Shown: positions 35,120-48,251, counted from the stretch's first letter. The stretch is 64,000 bases of DNA from Bedellia somnulentella (GCA_963576735.1 OY755173.1:14540873-14604872), one strand, 5' to 3'. Notes: a model not told the origin generated them from the sequence alone. Numbers and translations: made by a program.

Positions 35120-35945
35120 CTATTTCTTATTTTCTATTGACTTTTGATATAATGCTGATCGATCTTTATTAATAAAACGTGTCCAAGAATATTAATAAGC
35201 AACTTTTCGATGACATAAGAAACGCTACTGAACTTGATATATTACAAATATAATATCATTTATATTTGTATTTTTAGCTTTGCACAAGTCAAACAGTTTT
35301 ATATTGATAGTCAAAACATGTTGAAGTTTCTTATTTAACATCTAAGACAAAAGTACACCTTTTAAATAAATAAATACCAGCGTTAACCTGTACCCTATAA
35401 ATAACTACTCACAGAAAGAGAACTAATAACATACATTCGAAGCCTATTCCTTTCTTATGAAATGTTATTGTCAAAGTTTTCACGCCTCGTTACGTAAGCG
35501 TCGAACACTCGGGTTAATAGAAGCTGGCTACAAGGGAAACCTTTCAGCGTGTGTTAGTTCGTGATGTGTGGTAGTGAGATCTTCGTCACCTGCCACAGTT
35601 ACGTAGGCGACAAGATATTACACACCTGTATCTGTATTGGAGATACTAAGTTTAGTTGCGAGTTTTGTCGTTGAGTTGGGTAGGTACTTTGTATCTTGTT
35701 CTAATGCTCACTGGTTTTGGTTAGTTCGATTGAACTGGCTTATAAAAGGAATCAATACATAACTGTTTGGATTTTTTTCGATAGAAATAGAATTGGCATT
35801 TAGGTAACAATAGATTGGTGGGAAAAGTATATATTTTAGTATTGTTTTAAAAAATATACTATAAATTTTAAAGTTATACATGAAATATAACTTTTCTATT
35901 TGCTTACTCGTCACTTGGTGCACGTAGCATATATATAGCAAGGTA
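35120..35945. other. Intron, nothing recognised
   Basis: AT-rich, with a GC-richer part at 35480-35620 lacking any known homology. Confidence 0.4.
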
Positions 35946-35951
35946 TATTTT

Positions 35952-36200
35952 CTGTGTAGTGTCGGCTTAGAATAGCACTACCCCATTTCTTCCAGTGGGT
36001 GTACGTAAGAGGCGACTAACGGTATCGGGGCTTTTAAGGGATTTTTGGGCGATGAGGTTGGAGACCCATCACCAACAACCTTTATTTCTTCTTTACCCCT
36101 ACGCAAATTCCAAAAGTGGCTGAGGAATTTCTGATTCCCTAGCTCTGTCTACCCCTTTAAGGGATTTATAGCCGTGAGCATACGTGTGTATGAATGTATG
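35952..36200 (+). repeat. SINE-like family B, full length
   Basis: CTGTGTAGTGTCGGCTTAGA to GATTTATAGCCGTGAGCATA and a degenerate GTAT tail. Confidence 0.92.
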
Positions 36201-36204
36201 AATA

Positions 36205-37560
36205 GGATTGGTGGATATCATACGCTCCATAGAAAAGCTGTATAGCACATCTCTGGTGGAAAGACACCCTGAGAACTAAAAGCCACATTTTGAAATTGAG
36301 TAGAGAAAAATTTGCAAAATAAAGCATGATTGAAAATGGGTCTCTAGCTTTTAAGCTATATCAATATTTAAAATAACCTAAATGGGTTGCTTTTCTAAGC
36401 ATATGCAATACAAAGCACCAGCAACTTAATTAAATTAATAACTCCATCAGAACGCCAGCAAAACAATAATCCGAACAGCAGGTTTCCCCAATGATTGATA
36501 CAAGTACACGCTGCTGTGTACAAATCGCCGCCATTGTGCCCCAATCGGTTAATGACGTCCGCCAATTATATTTAGACCTAGCGCTCGCCAAGCCAACTAA
36601 TTCGTCGCTAATTATGGACTCATATTTTTTAGACATCGTTTATAGAGTATATAATTGTGAGTTTTATTAATATGTACCGATAATTGTTCGATTCAGACAG
36701 AACTAGACTGAAATCTCTTTTGTGCATTTTGGCTTCATTTATCATTATTCCACGATTGTGAACGTTATGAGATTTTGACGTAACGTAATTTTGGGATACT
36801 AATGAAACCTTATTGAATATATATTCGATAAATAATGTAACTAACGTATTCAGGGGTAGTTAACATTGGGGTAGGCAGTAATTCTTTATTGTCACTAATA
36901 ATGGATCTTATCAAAGCCCTCGCTTCGTTTACGATAATATTCTTATGATGAATAACTAAAAGAGTGAAATAAACTGAACATACTACTTATTTGAAAGTTT
37001 CTAGGTTTTCAACTGAGAAAGTTTGTTTTTATGGTGTGTAAGAATTACAGATAATCCTAATAATTTGAGAGCATAATAATCCCTAGTCTTTCTTGAATTC
37101 GTAACCTAACTACACTCGATAAACGTATGAAGTCAAAATTTCAGGCCTTAAATTGATTGTTGTAATAACATTATGTGGTATATTGAAAGAGAAAATAAAT
37201 ATCACCAAGTTTATGAATTATTTAGTTGTATGTTTAAACTCAGACGAGTGGGCGGTTTGTGTAATCACACATTTCGAGCGGAACGGGGGTGGTTTTAGTA
37301 TGTTATTATTTTGACATTGAACTATATTAAGTCGATCAATTAGGCATACACATAATAATTGTTAAATATCTAAAAATAAATGGAACGTATGATCGACAAG
37401 ATGTTCAGCCGGATTCTTTAAAACATGTGCCAAAATATGATTTGAAGTCATGTAGTTGTTAATGTACCTAGTCGGTGCTTAAATTCTGTCACAAACAAAA
37501 TTGGCTATAAAACTAAAATTAGTCATGTTATTCAAAAAAAGAAATTTTTAAATAAAAGGT
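36205..37560. other. Intron, mostly unrecognised
   Basis: A small antisense family B remnant at 36270-36345. The stretch 36430-36640 is GC-richer with no identifiable homology. Confidence 0.4.
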
Positions 37561-37579
37561 GATTTAATTAGCTTACATT

Positions 37580-38400
37580 AAACACAATATTTATTCAAAA
37601 CGGTTGCCACTATTTTCACAAAAGCCTTCGCGGCCAGTCTTCAATAGCAGCACGGCCCATATTCATGTCGATATTGGTCACTGCTTTAGTCAATGATGAC
37701 TTTAGGCTGCTCAAATTTTTTTGAGGTTTTTGATCAGACCTTCTTCTCCAATTCCTGCTAAATTTTGTAATCCAGTAGATTGAGGTCAGGGCTAGGTGAG
37801 GGCCAATCTTGATGCCTTAATAGCTCGACATTCTGGCGCTCAAACCACTCCTGAGTTGTTTTGGCCTTAGGAGCAGGTGCAGAGTCCTGTTGAAACACAA
37901 ATGACGGTCCTCCAAAGAGTGTCTGGGGCATCTTTTACTATGCGATCTAAAACCGTGTCTCCGTACACTTTTGCACTGGTTTTGACATCTTTTTCACAAA
38001 AATGCACTTCAGTAGGGCCATAGTAGGACACTCGCAATTAAATAATGATTGATGGTGGATGATGACCGTGCTGCACTCTAGGAACGGCATTTCCAGCGGC
38101 CGCAGAGCTGGTAGCGTACACCCTGACATATTTTTTTTGTTGTATCTCTTCTAAATATTAAAAAAAAATCGTCTGTAATCAGGTAATTGCGATGTCTTTT
38201 TCTTGCGTACCGCTTAAGCAATACTTTGCATTTTTTGGCTCTCATAGCTATCAGACGCGCTTTCAGAATATGTCTACTATTTTTTCGGTAAGCATGTGGT
38301 CCCAGGTTTTTATCGAGTACTTTTTTTACGGTACTTCTGGTTAAAACCATCTTCAAAGACATCAATTTTTACTTGCGGTCGGGATTTCTTGCCGCACGCG
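37580..38400 (-). pseudogene. Decayed maT-type (DD37D) Tc1/mariner transposase
   Basis: Read on the minus strand. An N-terminal part (38365-38200) reads VLDKNLGPHAYRKN and VLLKRYARKRHRNYLITDD, matching the helix-turn-helix end and first catalytic Asp block of maT transposases. Later FVFQQDSAPAPKAKTTQEWF carries the second Asp, and HQDWPSPSPDLNLLDY the third. Exactly 37 residues separate the second and third Asp, the spacing that defines DD37D. Several stops and frameshifts (for example TAG soon after LLDYKI) make it inactive; the terminal inverted repeats were not located. Confidence 0.85.
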
Positions 38401-38479
38401 CCTTGATTGCTTTGATCACAGCTGTCTGTCAGTTCTTTTCTCGTCATTGACACTAGAGGTTTAATTGTACCTCTTGATG

Positions 38480-39265
38480 GTACGGTATACGAACCTCATC
38501 GTGATTTTTAATTATTAAAGCAAGTTGAATATTGTCTTTGGTGGACGGCCGCAAAGATGCAATGCAATACTGTTACTCAGTTCTCTTTGCGAGTCTAATC
38601 CATCGTAAAAAAATAATGAATGTAATTGTGATTTAGCAGATTAGTATTAAAAAAATAATTGAAAATCGAACACCATATCATATTTTTGTCTAGGTATTCT
38701 ATTTTTAAAGTATTTAAGAACTGACTAGGTATAATATGTATGATACTAATGTTATAAATATTCTACTCTCTGTATGAATATTACCTCCATATTCTAAATC
38801 TAAGACTTACATTTTTCATACATTACATATTAATGCTATTTGCAATTCAACTGAAAGGATCATAATATATTGTTAATCACTGTATAAAAAACCAAACAAC
38901 CACAAGATTATACTAAAGATAAGAAGTAATTTGCAACTCGTGTGCATTACACTCATAACTCTCATAAGTCAGAGAACATCAGACCAATGATTCAGCGGCG
39001 AGGCTGGCGCCTAATAAACTGATTTATGCTGTTGTATGGCCTAGCTTAACCTCTTCATTTAATGCACCACAATTGCTAAAAGAACCCATAAATCATTTAG
39101 GATAAAGATAGAATTACGAGTTTGAGTTATCAACTGAAGATGCATTTCGATTGTGGTGTACCTGCAAAAGAGTTCGTCAAAACAAATTGAGTATAAATGA
39201 AAATGACTTTTATATGGATTTAAGAGCACTAGATCATATCTTTCCACTGGTTTGGAGGAATACAC
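38480..39265. other. Intron, nothing recognised
   Basis: AT-rich; may include the outer part of the mariner-type element. Confidence 0.35.
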
Positions 39266-39269
39266 TAAG

Positions 39270-39412
39270 GATTTTGGTTGCGTTTGGTTAGGCGATGTGG
39301 CTGAAACCCTATTATTTATTTTACAACTTTTACCCTAATACACTTCAAAAGTGGCTGAGGATTATTTTATTCTAAAGCTGTACCCTTTTTTGAGATTGAT
39401 AGCCGTGAGTTT
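39270..39412 (+). repeat. SINE-like family B, old
   Basis: GGCGATGTGGCTGAAACCC, CTTCAAAAGTGGCTGAGGAT and GATTGATAGCCGTGAG. Confidence 0.55.
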
Positions 39413-40004
39413 GAATATTTGTACTTGTTGTTCGTCTATTGATAAAATAATTGAAACACGCACGCGTTTTATATAGATTACACAGGTCTGCAATGGTTTT
39501 CCCCTTTCAGTTTTGATGACTGATTTGGTAGATAGATTTTGGGGCGCTGATTACAGGAAAAATATTTAAAAAATTCCATCACGTCAGGTTTTTTAGTTAT
39601 TTAGCATCGTTTAATTTTTCCAAAATTACCTAGGCCTTCCTAGTTTTTAAATAATATTTTATTTAAATCGATTCGAATTAAACAAAAAATGCACTGAATG
39701 CATTAGACACTAATTAATGAGTTCTAATAAATATAAAATTAGTTAAATAAAACTGAATTAACTAAGTGACATACCTTTATTATAAAAAAAATAGGATTTT
39801 TGAGTCATTTGCTAAATACCTCGTTTCTAGTAGACTTAATGTTTTTTTTTATAAAAATTCACTTAAATCGTTAGAAAAGAGTTAATGAAGGTAGATGATA
39901 TATTTTTTGTATAAATAGCAATATCATTTTTTCTACAAATCAGTACTTCTGTGCAATTCATAACGCTCACTTGAAAAATGTCATCGCGAAAGTGTAAGAG
40001 ATAA

Positions 40005-40564
40005 GTGGGGATGATAAAACAATTTGTAAAGGCGCTAAACAAAGAAGGAGAAGGTTTTAAATATCTACACCAAATATTTCCGTCTCTCTCTGAAGCTAAA
40101 CTGAAAGAAGGTATATTCGTTGGTCCGGACATAAGAAAATTGATGAAAGATACAGCTTTCGATGAAAAATTGAGTGAAATTGAGTTAGAAGCCTGGAAAT
40201 CTTTTAAGGAAGTAGTAAGACATTTCCTAGGAAACCACAAAAGCCCAAATTATGAAGAAATTGTGGAGAAAATGATTGAAAATTACGGAAAAATGGGATG
40301 TTCGATGAGCATTAAACTTCATTTCCTTAATTCACATTTGAACTACTTTCCTGATAACTTGTGAGCTGTAAGTGAAGAGCAAGGCGAAAGATTTCACCAG
40401 GATTTGAAGGAGATGGAACGTCGCTATCAGGGAAAGTGGAATAAAACAATGATGGCAGACTATTGTTGGCTGTTAAAGCGAGATGATGCAAGTCGCAATT
40501 TCAAGCGAAAATCTCACAATCGGAGCTTCAGTGAAAAAAAAGCTAGATACCACAAAAGTATTTG
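40005..40564 (+). pseudogene. 3' part of a TE-type arthropod protein gene, one nonsense codon
   Basis: Frame 1 gives 119 residues, including LKEGIFVGPDIRKLMKDTAF, WKSFKEVVRHFLGNHKSPNY and SIKLHFLNSHLNYFPDNL. A TGA follows (about 40362). The same frame continues as AVSEEQGERFHQDLKEMERR, YQGKWNKTMMADYCWLLKRD and ends KARYHKSI-stop. I recognise this from many multi-copy 'uncharacterized' arthropod proteins, where a Gly precedes AVSEEQGERFHQD; GGA to TGA explains the stop. The N-terminal part is absent. The multi-copy pattern suggests a mobile-element protein, but I cannot name its family or function. Confidence 0.75.
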
Positions 40565-41950
40565 ATATTTTTATTTATTTTTTTATTGTCCCCCAAATAT
40601 ATTTTTAATGTTTTAAAGTCATGTAATTGTTTCTTAATTGTAATAAAAAATAAATACTCAAATAAAGTCGTGTTTTTTTCATTTTTACAAAGTGGGGATT
40701 TTTCAAAAAACTGAGGGTGATAGAAAAAAACCAAGTACATATTCGTAATCTACGCACCAAAATACCCCAAGATCAGCATTCAAATCCAAAAGGGGAAAAT
40801 AAAAGTTAAAATTTGCAGGTCTGTGTTATCTATAGGTGATTTTAATCATTGTAAATCATAGTGAATAACTTGTTAAAGACTTAATACATAGGTTGGTATC
40901 AGAATACCGTATATCAAAAGAGTCGTTAAGAGAGCGACCACGAAGTATTCATTTAGATCAATTAATGCTATAAGGAACAATAAAATAGTACATGAGAATT
41001 TGATGAATGTAAACGTATTGTGAGAAATCATATAAAGTATCGCTCGTCTGTTACTATCAATATACCATCAAAAATGGTGGAAAAATATGTGTGTGTATAT
41101 TGTATAGGGTCAAACCATCAAAATGGTGAGGATGTGCTCATCAAAAAGAAACGTCTAGGCATTTCAGAAAATATGAATACCAGAACAACTATTTCATTCA
41201 GGAAATATCATAGTAGAAAGACGACTTAATTCTGAACGTGTAATAAATTACAGCGGAGCTATGTAAAAGCGGTCATTAATCTTAAAAACTTCATTACAAA
41301 CTTTTAGTACCATCGGTTTCATTAAAATCTCTTTCATTCAATAATCTAATTCACAAGTCCAATAATCATAAGAAATCTTAAAACTGAAAGATACTAAGTC
41401 GAAATGTTTAATTACTAAAATAGGATTTATAATACAAGAATGCAAAATACACCTATCTGAATCCCTCGATCTGCGAAGATGTTGTAGTTGAATTTTTGAG
41501 GCTTTTTATCAAAAGACCATTTTATTTGATCCTAAAGCTTACCCGATCTTAAATTTTGCTATCAAATAAAAATCTTAAAATTTCACATCACCAATAAAGA
41601 TAGCACAACAGTCATAATGCTTAAATAAAATTAACGACAAATGATGGAATAATTGTCACGAAGGCAATCATGTTTACAAAACTTTGAATACTCTGAAACT
41701 GTATAACATATTGAAATGTACACATAAAATGAGACATGTAAACTAACTGCGTACAGGATTCAAGTATCAGCAACTAGGACTTTAAGATATCGACCATACG
41801 ATTCTTTGGTGACCTATTTCCAACAACATCTTTGAATTGTACAACTTTGTGAAACTTTAGTACCAGCAAAGGCGGAAGCAAATGTTTTTAGATAAAACCA
41901 ATCACAAACTTCGAAGAAAAGCGTTCATAAAATATTAGAAGAAGAAATAT
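40565..41950. other. Intron, nothing recognised
   Basis: AT-rich; poly-A/T runs just after the pseudogene may be its element's 3' end. Confidence 0.4.
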
Positions 41951-41961
41951 TCAAAAAACAA

Positions 41962-42290
41962 TAACATAACATAACATAAACGTTCTAGCCGAATATCCCC
42001 AATGGGGTTGGCACAGGACCTAATACTTCTGAACATCACGTGACTTTGTCACCTGGTGTTCAGAGTACCCACGTTTTGCATGGACAGTGTACTAAGTACG
42101 AGTGTGTAGGACTAAGTACAACTCAGCCATGTGGGTTTCCTCACGATGTTTTCCCTCACCGTTAACAACCGTGATAAATTAACCACACATACGTCTTTAG
42201 AAAAAACAAATTGGTGTAGGCCCGACCCGGGATTTGAACACTAGTCGTTTGCACGTTAACTGGTGTTCTACCCATTGAGCTATCACGTCG
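41962..42290 (-). repeat. Family A tRNA-SINE, complete reference copy
   Basis: 329 bp, flanked by TCAAAAAACAA at 41951-41961 and 42291-42301. On the minus strand: tRNA-like head with box A TGATAGCTCAATGGGTAGAA and a degenerate box B (TTCAAATCCCGGG), body, CCCCATTGGGGATATTCGGC, and a tail of ATGTT repeats. A Pol III-transcribed SINE moved by a LINE is the expected biology. Confidence 0.93.
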
Positions 42291-42299
42291 TCAAAAAAC

Positions 42300-44180
42300 A
42301 AGATTTTAATAAAAGTTGCAACTTCATTTATAAACAAGAGGAAATCAGCGCATTAAACATGTGATTAGTCTCATACAAGATATCTTTGAATTGAAATAAA
42401 GATATATTCATTCATGCTGAGGAGTCCCCTATTCTGAGGATTTATCTACGATTATTTTAGGGATTTATAGTATGCATTATGGTATGTATTTACTACATTA
42501 TTGTGCATTTAAGTTAACAACACACTTCGTGATTTTGAATTTGTTGTATCTTGTACCCTTCGGGATGACGAGTAACGATAAAATAAAAAGTTTTAATATG
42601 GTTAACTAAATAATATGGCGCAAAAAGTATTTCTAAAATTCACTTACTCAGCCACCCCAATGAGCTAGCAAATATTAAATGGTTTATAATTTAATTAAGT
42701 TAGTTTTCTATCAGTGCAGTACTTTTAATCCTTCTACAAAAGAAATTTTTATTCTGTTTTAAATTTAAACTGTAACCTATTCTTTTATAGTACCAGCTTA
42801 GAATATCACTACCCCTGCTGCAAGGGAGCTGTAAAAACAAGCACTAATCAACTGCATTTACATTCACCTGCCTGAATGACTGACCTTTCTTGGATATGTA
42901 GTAGTGATAATTATTTAGACATTTGTATAGAAAGATTAACACCGTCTTTTTTACTTTTTCAACTACCCACATTGTCGACGGACTAAAAAACTTGCAAATG
43001 CAGTTTGTTAAGAACTGCACTGGCCAAGCCATTAAGCGGGCGCACCTAGCAAAAGCAGACATATTAATTAATGGGCTGCGTTCATGTCAATTAATATGTG
43101 AAAGTTCCACTGCGGTTGCATAATTGGTTTAATAAAAGTATGGATCTAGAAAATAACTTTCTTATATTTTTTCCTAACGTTATTGTATTAAGTTTTTTTG
43201 TTTAAAAAACTTTTCAGGGCCTTAAGAGCTGTTTTTTAGCAATGCTTAATAAAACTAACTTTTAATTGTATGAAACCTCCTATCCTAAAGTAATCCTACA
43301 AAAAATATATTCATCGTTATCCATAAAATAAAACTTTATCCGCTGCAAGAGCCGGCATGTCAGGACTGCTCGATCAGTTAGCCAATGACAGGCACATGCA
43401 GAGCTGTCGCTGTCTGTCTTCGATTCAAGTAGCCATACATCCCCGGTTTGACAATTCTTGAAATAATTAGGTTAGGAAATAGTAGGAACGTGTGTAGGAG
43501 GTACCTTTGTTTTGCAGTAAGCAGTTACTGCAGCTTTTTTTCCGAATTGATTGGTCGCGGCTGACCATGTGGCCTTTGCGGCTTCACCATGACTTTATGT
43601 GTGCCGGGCAGCTGAGGGCCGCTCTGGACAACAAGGAGTGTACCTAAGCTAATTCGTATAGACGTTGCTGCAGCTTTCAATCTATGGCGGCCCTTACACT
43701 AACTTCGTATAAAAAAACCTGAGCGAGATTATAAGTATAAGTTTTAATAAGTATTCACTGAATCTTCACACAGTATATTTGCGCAAAAACTTTGTACTAT
43801 AGTTTTACAAAGAGAAATAAAGTAAGCATAAGTAGCATTTACTTGCGTTTAGGACACCCACATTTCTTTCGATTAAAACTACTTAGGATATTATAATCTC
43901 ATAGCTATTGTTATTACATATAACAAAAGTTTCTTTATAAGTATGAAAATAAGTAGTGAGGATTACGGAAACCAATCACTTATAGGAATAAACTGTATCG
44001 ATTGCGAATAAAGCGTCGCAAATAAGTAATACAAGTTAATGTAATTCAAAGAAATTACGACCACTTCTTGATATGATCGTAAAATGACAATGTTGCTTTA
44101 TAGAATTAGTATTCATTAAACAAGTTATACCGTTACATGAACTATTTGGATTTAATAAATATTTATAGTAAATAATCTAC
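42300..44180. other. Intron, mostly unrecognised
   Basis: A family B 5' crumb at 42785-42825. GC-richer blocks at 42840-43120 and 43340-43680 have open frames on both strands without homology I recognise. Confidence 0.4.
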
Positions 44181-44183
44181 TTA

Positions 44184-44690
44184 TGCTCGGGGTTAGCTGT
44201 GGGGTTTCGGTGTTTGGGTCTTTAAGTAATGGTCGAGTGTTGTGCCGGCAGACCCATCACCAATCCTTTGTTTTACCAAACTTTACCCGACTAATAAATA
44301 AAGAATAAATAAAGAAAAGAAAAATTTCGACACAGGCGGGGATCGAACCCGCGACCTCGGGTAAACGCCCCGACGCTCTGCCAACTGAGCTACCGTGTCA
44401 ATTGGCTGCCAGTGCGAAATTCTTCTATCCTTTATTTCTTTTACACGTTTAAGTAGTGTTTGCGTTTCCTACCTCCGAATTATTACTAATTCGAAAGGCC
44501 ACTTGTCTATCTTTTCAGATATTCCTGTGCCTGTGTCGAAATTTTTCTTTCCTTTATTTATTCTTTATTTATTAGTAATAATCCCCACATGAGGTTTTCA
44601 TGAACAAAAAGATTTAAATTTTACCCGACTAAACTTTCAGAAAATTCTAATTAGAAGGTCGGGCTCCCCCTCTGTGGGATTTATAGCCGA
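44184..44690 (+). repeat. Old family B copy split by family C
   Basis: Diverged B parts at 44184-44293 (GCAGACCCATCACCAATCC) and 44620-44690 (GGGATTTATAGCCGACAG). Family C lies between. Confidence 0.65.
44294..44619 (-). mobile_element. Family C element, complete, with 12-bp target duplication
   Basis: 326 bp flanked by TTTACCCGACTA (44282-44293, 44620-44631). Ends contain an inverted repeat of about 44 bp (44295-44338 against 44532-44577; TTTATTCTTTATTTATT side). The minus strand 44399-44329 folds as a tRNA: acceptor GACACGG/CTGTGTC, D stem GCTC/GAGC, anticodon stem TCGGG/CCCGA with loop GCGTTTA, T stem GCGGG/CCCGC. Position 33 is C rather than T and no proper anticodon context exists, so it is tRNA-like, not a tRNA gene. 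TTTTTC follows 4 bases downstream. Confidence 0.8.
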
Positions 44691-44844
44691 CAGTCTCTGC
44701 CTTTTTCAAAATCCGCATTTTTTATATCTATGTATAAAGACTAAACTAGAGAATGGTATAAATAATAAGATTAGATTTAAGTAAAACAACTTGTTCCTCC
44801 ATGTTATTGAACATTATTATTTTTGATTAACTACTTACCATTAA

Positions 44845-44975
44845 AAGGTTGTCTGGAAGAAATCGCTTTTAGTGATAAGACCACCAATTGTACTTTTGAT
44901 TTTGTACTGAAGTTCTATTAATATTTATTTTGTGATGTGCAATAAAAAAAATCATTTCTATTCTTTATTCGTAAT
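44845..44975 (+). mobile_element. LINE family F 3' UTR
   Basis: AAAAGGTTGTCTGGAAGAAA, TCGCTTTTAGTGATAAGACC and TGATGTGCAATAAAAAAAAT, ending in TTCTATTCTTTATTC. Confidence 0.8.
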
Positions 44976-44984
44976 CTTTTTGTT

Positions 44985-46920
44985 GTCAAATGGACTCGCC
45001 TTTAATAGTGATTGCAACCGCAGCTGAGTGAACTGACTTCCCCTCCCAACGGAAACGGACCAAATAGGAATTGGACGCAAATACAATTTCTAGGCATATT
45101 AACTTGCACTTTACTGCCAATTTATATTGTATAGTTCTATAACTGTTTTGATACTAGTTGCAATATATCACACCAAATAAAAGTTTACTTATTGAAAAGA
45201 CAAAAAAAATAACATCAAAACTTTTAGTTACTTTTAAATTACTCGACCAGTGCTTTAAAAGTTGTGCCTGTGAAAAGATTCAACAATCTTATTTATAAAG
45301 TATTGCATTCAACATTTTTTTTACAAATACGCCACAGTACTGAGATACACTACATAATGTATTTAAGTACTGTGAGACATAACATCAGACACAACAAAAG
45401 TAATAAAAGGCTTTTATGAAATGCAAATATTTGCTGCTTTATAAAACTACGCAAGTGCAAGTTCAGACGGAGCAACTTATTAAAATAAAGCACCTTGCTT
45501 TGTTAAATTAGAGTACATCTTGTTTTCGGTGGGCGTGCTTTCATTATCTCATTACATTTGAAGTGAGTTTTCATGTCAGAAAGGTTTTTGCAACTCATTT
45601 TCAGAGAGTAAAAAATATCCTCATTATTGATAAAACAAGGCCGTTATTCCTACTTTAAAACCTGCATACAACCCATATATATCCCTACCGAGGGGCTATA
45701 TTATGCCTACCTTGTATATGTGGATTTGGCCATAGTCAAAAACGGTAGTCAAGTGCGGGCCGGTAGCCGAGACCGACGACGTAACTCAAGAGCAAATTTT
45801 CGGATAATCAGGTGATTCCAGCCTGGTCTTTAGAATAATCTCTTCGATCGATCCATCTCTTTCAGACAATCTTTACATGATAAGGTCAGATAATTATTGG
45901 TAAACAAGCGAGGAACAGCGAAAATTACCGTTTTACCGCTAGCACACGGAGCTAGTTCATATCTATAAACTACTTCACGATAAAAGTATGTGTGAAATGA
46001 TTGTTGTCAGTAACTCGTTACAGCAGTCCATTTCATGAGTTCATTTAATATTTAGTGATGGGTCATATTAGGGCATGGTTATAGATAGTATCGTGACACG
46101 AAACGACACTTAAGGAAATACTCGTAGATTTGGTAAATGGGTCGATTTATCATGTTGACGTCAACACGGCCGTCGTACCCGCTACTTTAGTTTTCGTCCA
46201 CTTTTCGTATCTAATGAGGCTAATATTAATAGTCACAAAAATATGTAATTTGAACGAACATTATTATTTTTAATTGTATGTGACCCGAGGATACATATAA
46301 TGTTCTATATGTATATAACGATATGACTTATTATTGCTGTATTTCATCTTCCAGTCCTTGGTGGGTTTCTTAAAAAATCTAATTACCTATAACATATTAT
46401 TTAAAACTAAACAAACGAAGAGAAGCAAACAATATATTAAATTTCGTCGCTATCGTGCTGTTTTCACCATAACACGGTACCTGTTTAAATGTATAGTAAG
46501 TGTTTGATTAAAAGTACGAGCACTACAGCAGTCCTTATGAAATAGATTAGCATAGCATAACATATTTATTCACAGGGAAACCTAAGATTCTCCAAAGTTC
46601 TATTCCAATAATACATTCACACTTTCCTGGGTCCGCAAATACCTTTGGGTTTCTCATAAAATTTAATTTCATAAAAAGCTAAAAGAAAAACGATACACCA
46701 ATATAACAGTAGTCAGTTTCTTGTATAAAATGCACTCGAAGTTTTATATGTCAAGTTAACAAGCTCTAGTCTAAAGCTCTCCCAGTATTTACTTTGGTAA
46801 CACTAGACTTTTGCGTATAATGGTGATGGCAAGGTTTTGTGAGGCATCAAGAATAGTCAACTTGCACAAATAGTATGCAAATACGTCGACCATTATAACA
46901 AGTGGGGCCACGTATTACTG
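44985..46920. other. Intron, nothing recognised
   Basis: AT-rich with no recognisable repeat family or coding homology. Confidence 0.4.
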
Positions 46921-46925
46921 AACAA

Positions 46926-47118
46926 ACTATAAATACATAGAAGGGATAGCCAGAGCCAAAGAATTAGAAATTTCATAGTAAAATAAAGGTTGTTGGTGAT
47001 GTCCGCAACCACAACGCCCAAAAAGTCCTTAAATAGCTCCAATACCCTTAGTCGCCTCTTACGTACACCAACGGGAGGAAATGGGGTAGTGCTATTCTAA
47101 ACCGAAACTACACAGCGA
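46926..47118 (-). repeat. SINE-like family B with internal deletion
   Basis: GAAGGGATAGCCAGAGCCAA, then TAAAATAAAGGTTGTTGGTG, then GTCGCCTCTTACGTACACC to CCGAAACTACACAGC; the CAGCCACTTTTGG block is lost. Confidence 0.85.
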
Positions 47119-47389
47119 TTATTGAACTTATCAGCAAAAACGACTTACATTACAGTACAGTACTTCTCAAGGGTACTGGGAGGGGTAGATGTATGTGTAC
47201 CAAGTACAAGTACCAATTTATCTGGGAACCACGCTTGTAAACTGGCTTTTAATCGTCTACTGCAATGTTATCTTGCTCCATTCACACCTGTTTAAAGCTA
47301 TTAGCATAAATAAACAGTACGTATATAATTACGGGAAATGTGAAGTTTTGTACGTATTTAACAACAAATAAATGATAAGCTAACTCTAA

Positions 47390-48080
47390 TGATTCGATCT
47401 TACCATAAACTACTTATACGCGGGTAGGCCACTTCTTTGTGATCGAGCTCCTCTGTAACGGCTGGACCGATTTCAACCAAATTACATACAGTGATCAAGT
47501 GGACGTTGCTAAGTGTCGAAGGGGACGCATGTCGTGATCGAACCAACCATGGAGGAATAATCACCGAAAAACCCTTATCTAACTAGCTCAGCTCAATTAA
47601 TTTCAATCGCAATTTGCATTGAAGTCCTAGTTTATCTTTGTATGACAAACTTTTTGATTTCATTATCATTATAATCAAGTATCGTTATCTATTCTTAACC
47701 ACTCATATTTATACGGAGAAGTGATTCATTTTATTGAAATAGGAGTCTTCATCAATACTATAATAAGACTGTACCGAGGTCAAAACTGTACATTGAAGAA
47801 AAAAAAATAAAAACAGGTGGAATATGTTTAATTTTCTATACCGAAGTCAAATTTGCGTTTTTTTTAAAAAAAGTCTGTCTGTATGTCCGGTCATCACGTT
47901 AATTCTACCAGACGGATCTTGATCAAATTTAGTATGAATGTAGCTTATACACCTGGGCAACATATAGTATATCATCTATCCCGGATTTCGCAAGGGTTCC
48001 CACAGGGGCATCAAAAAACCATAACCTTCCAAACCAAATCGTTACTAATGTATATATTTTATACTAGATGGTGCGAGTAG
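47390..48080. mobile_element. Helitron-type or similar non-coding repeat fragments
   Basis: TGTAACGGCTGGACCGATTT at 47453 and AGTCTGTCTGTATGTCCGGT at 47870 are sequence styles usual inside lepidopteran Helitrons and related non-coding elements. Ends not seen. Confidence 0.4.
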
Positions 48081-48251
48081 TTGCTTTCTACATCGCGGTA
48101 TGAGTTCTTCTTTTCTTTTTTATAAATAACTAGCAGCCCGTCCCGGCTTCGCTCGGGCATGAATTATCATTAACATTTTGTTTTTTATTTTATTACATGT
48201 ATTATTATTTTAATATATTTTTTTTAAGTTTTAAGCTATGTTATATTTTTT

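Noticed and set aside
48131..48160. CRISPR-like or palindromic regulatory site from GC-rich hairpin
   Set aside because: It is the Helitron 3' hairpin followed by CTAG and T.
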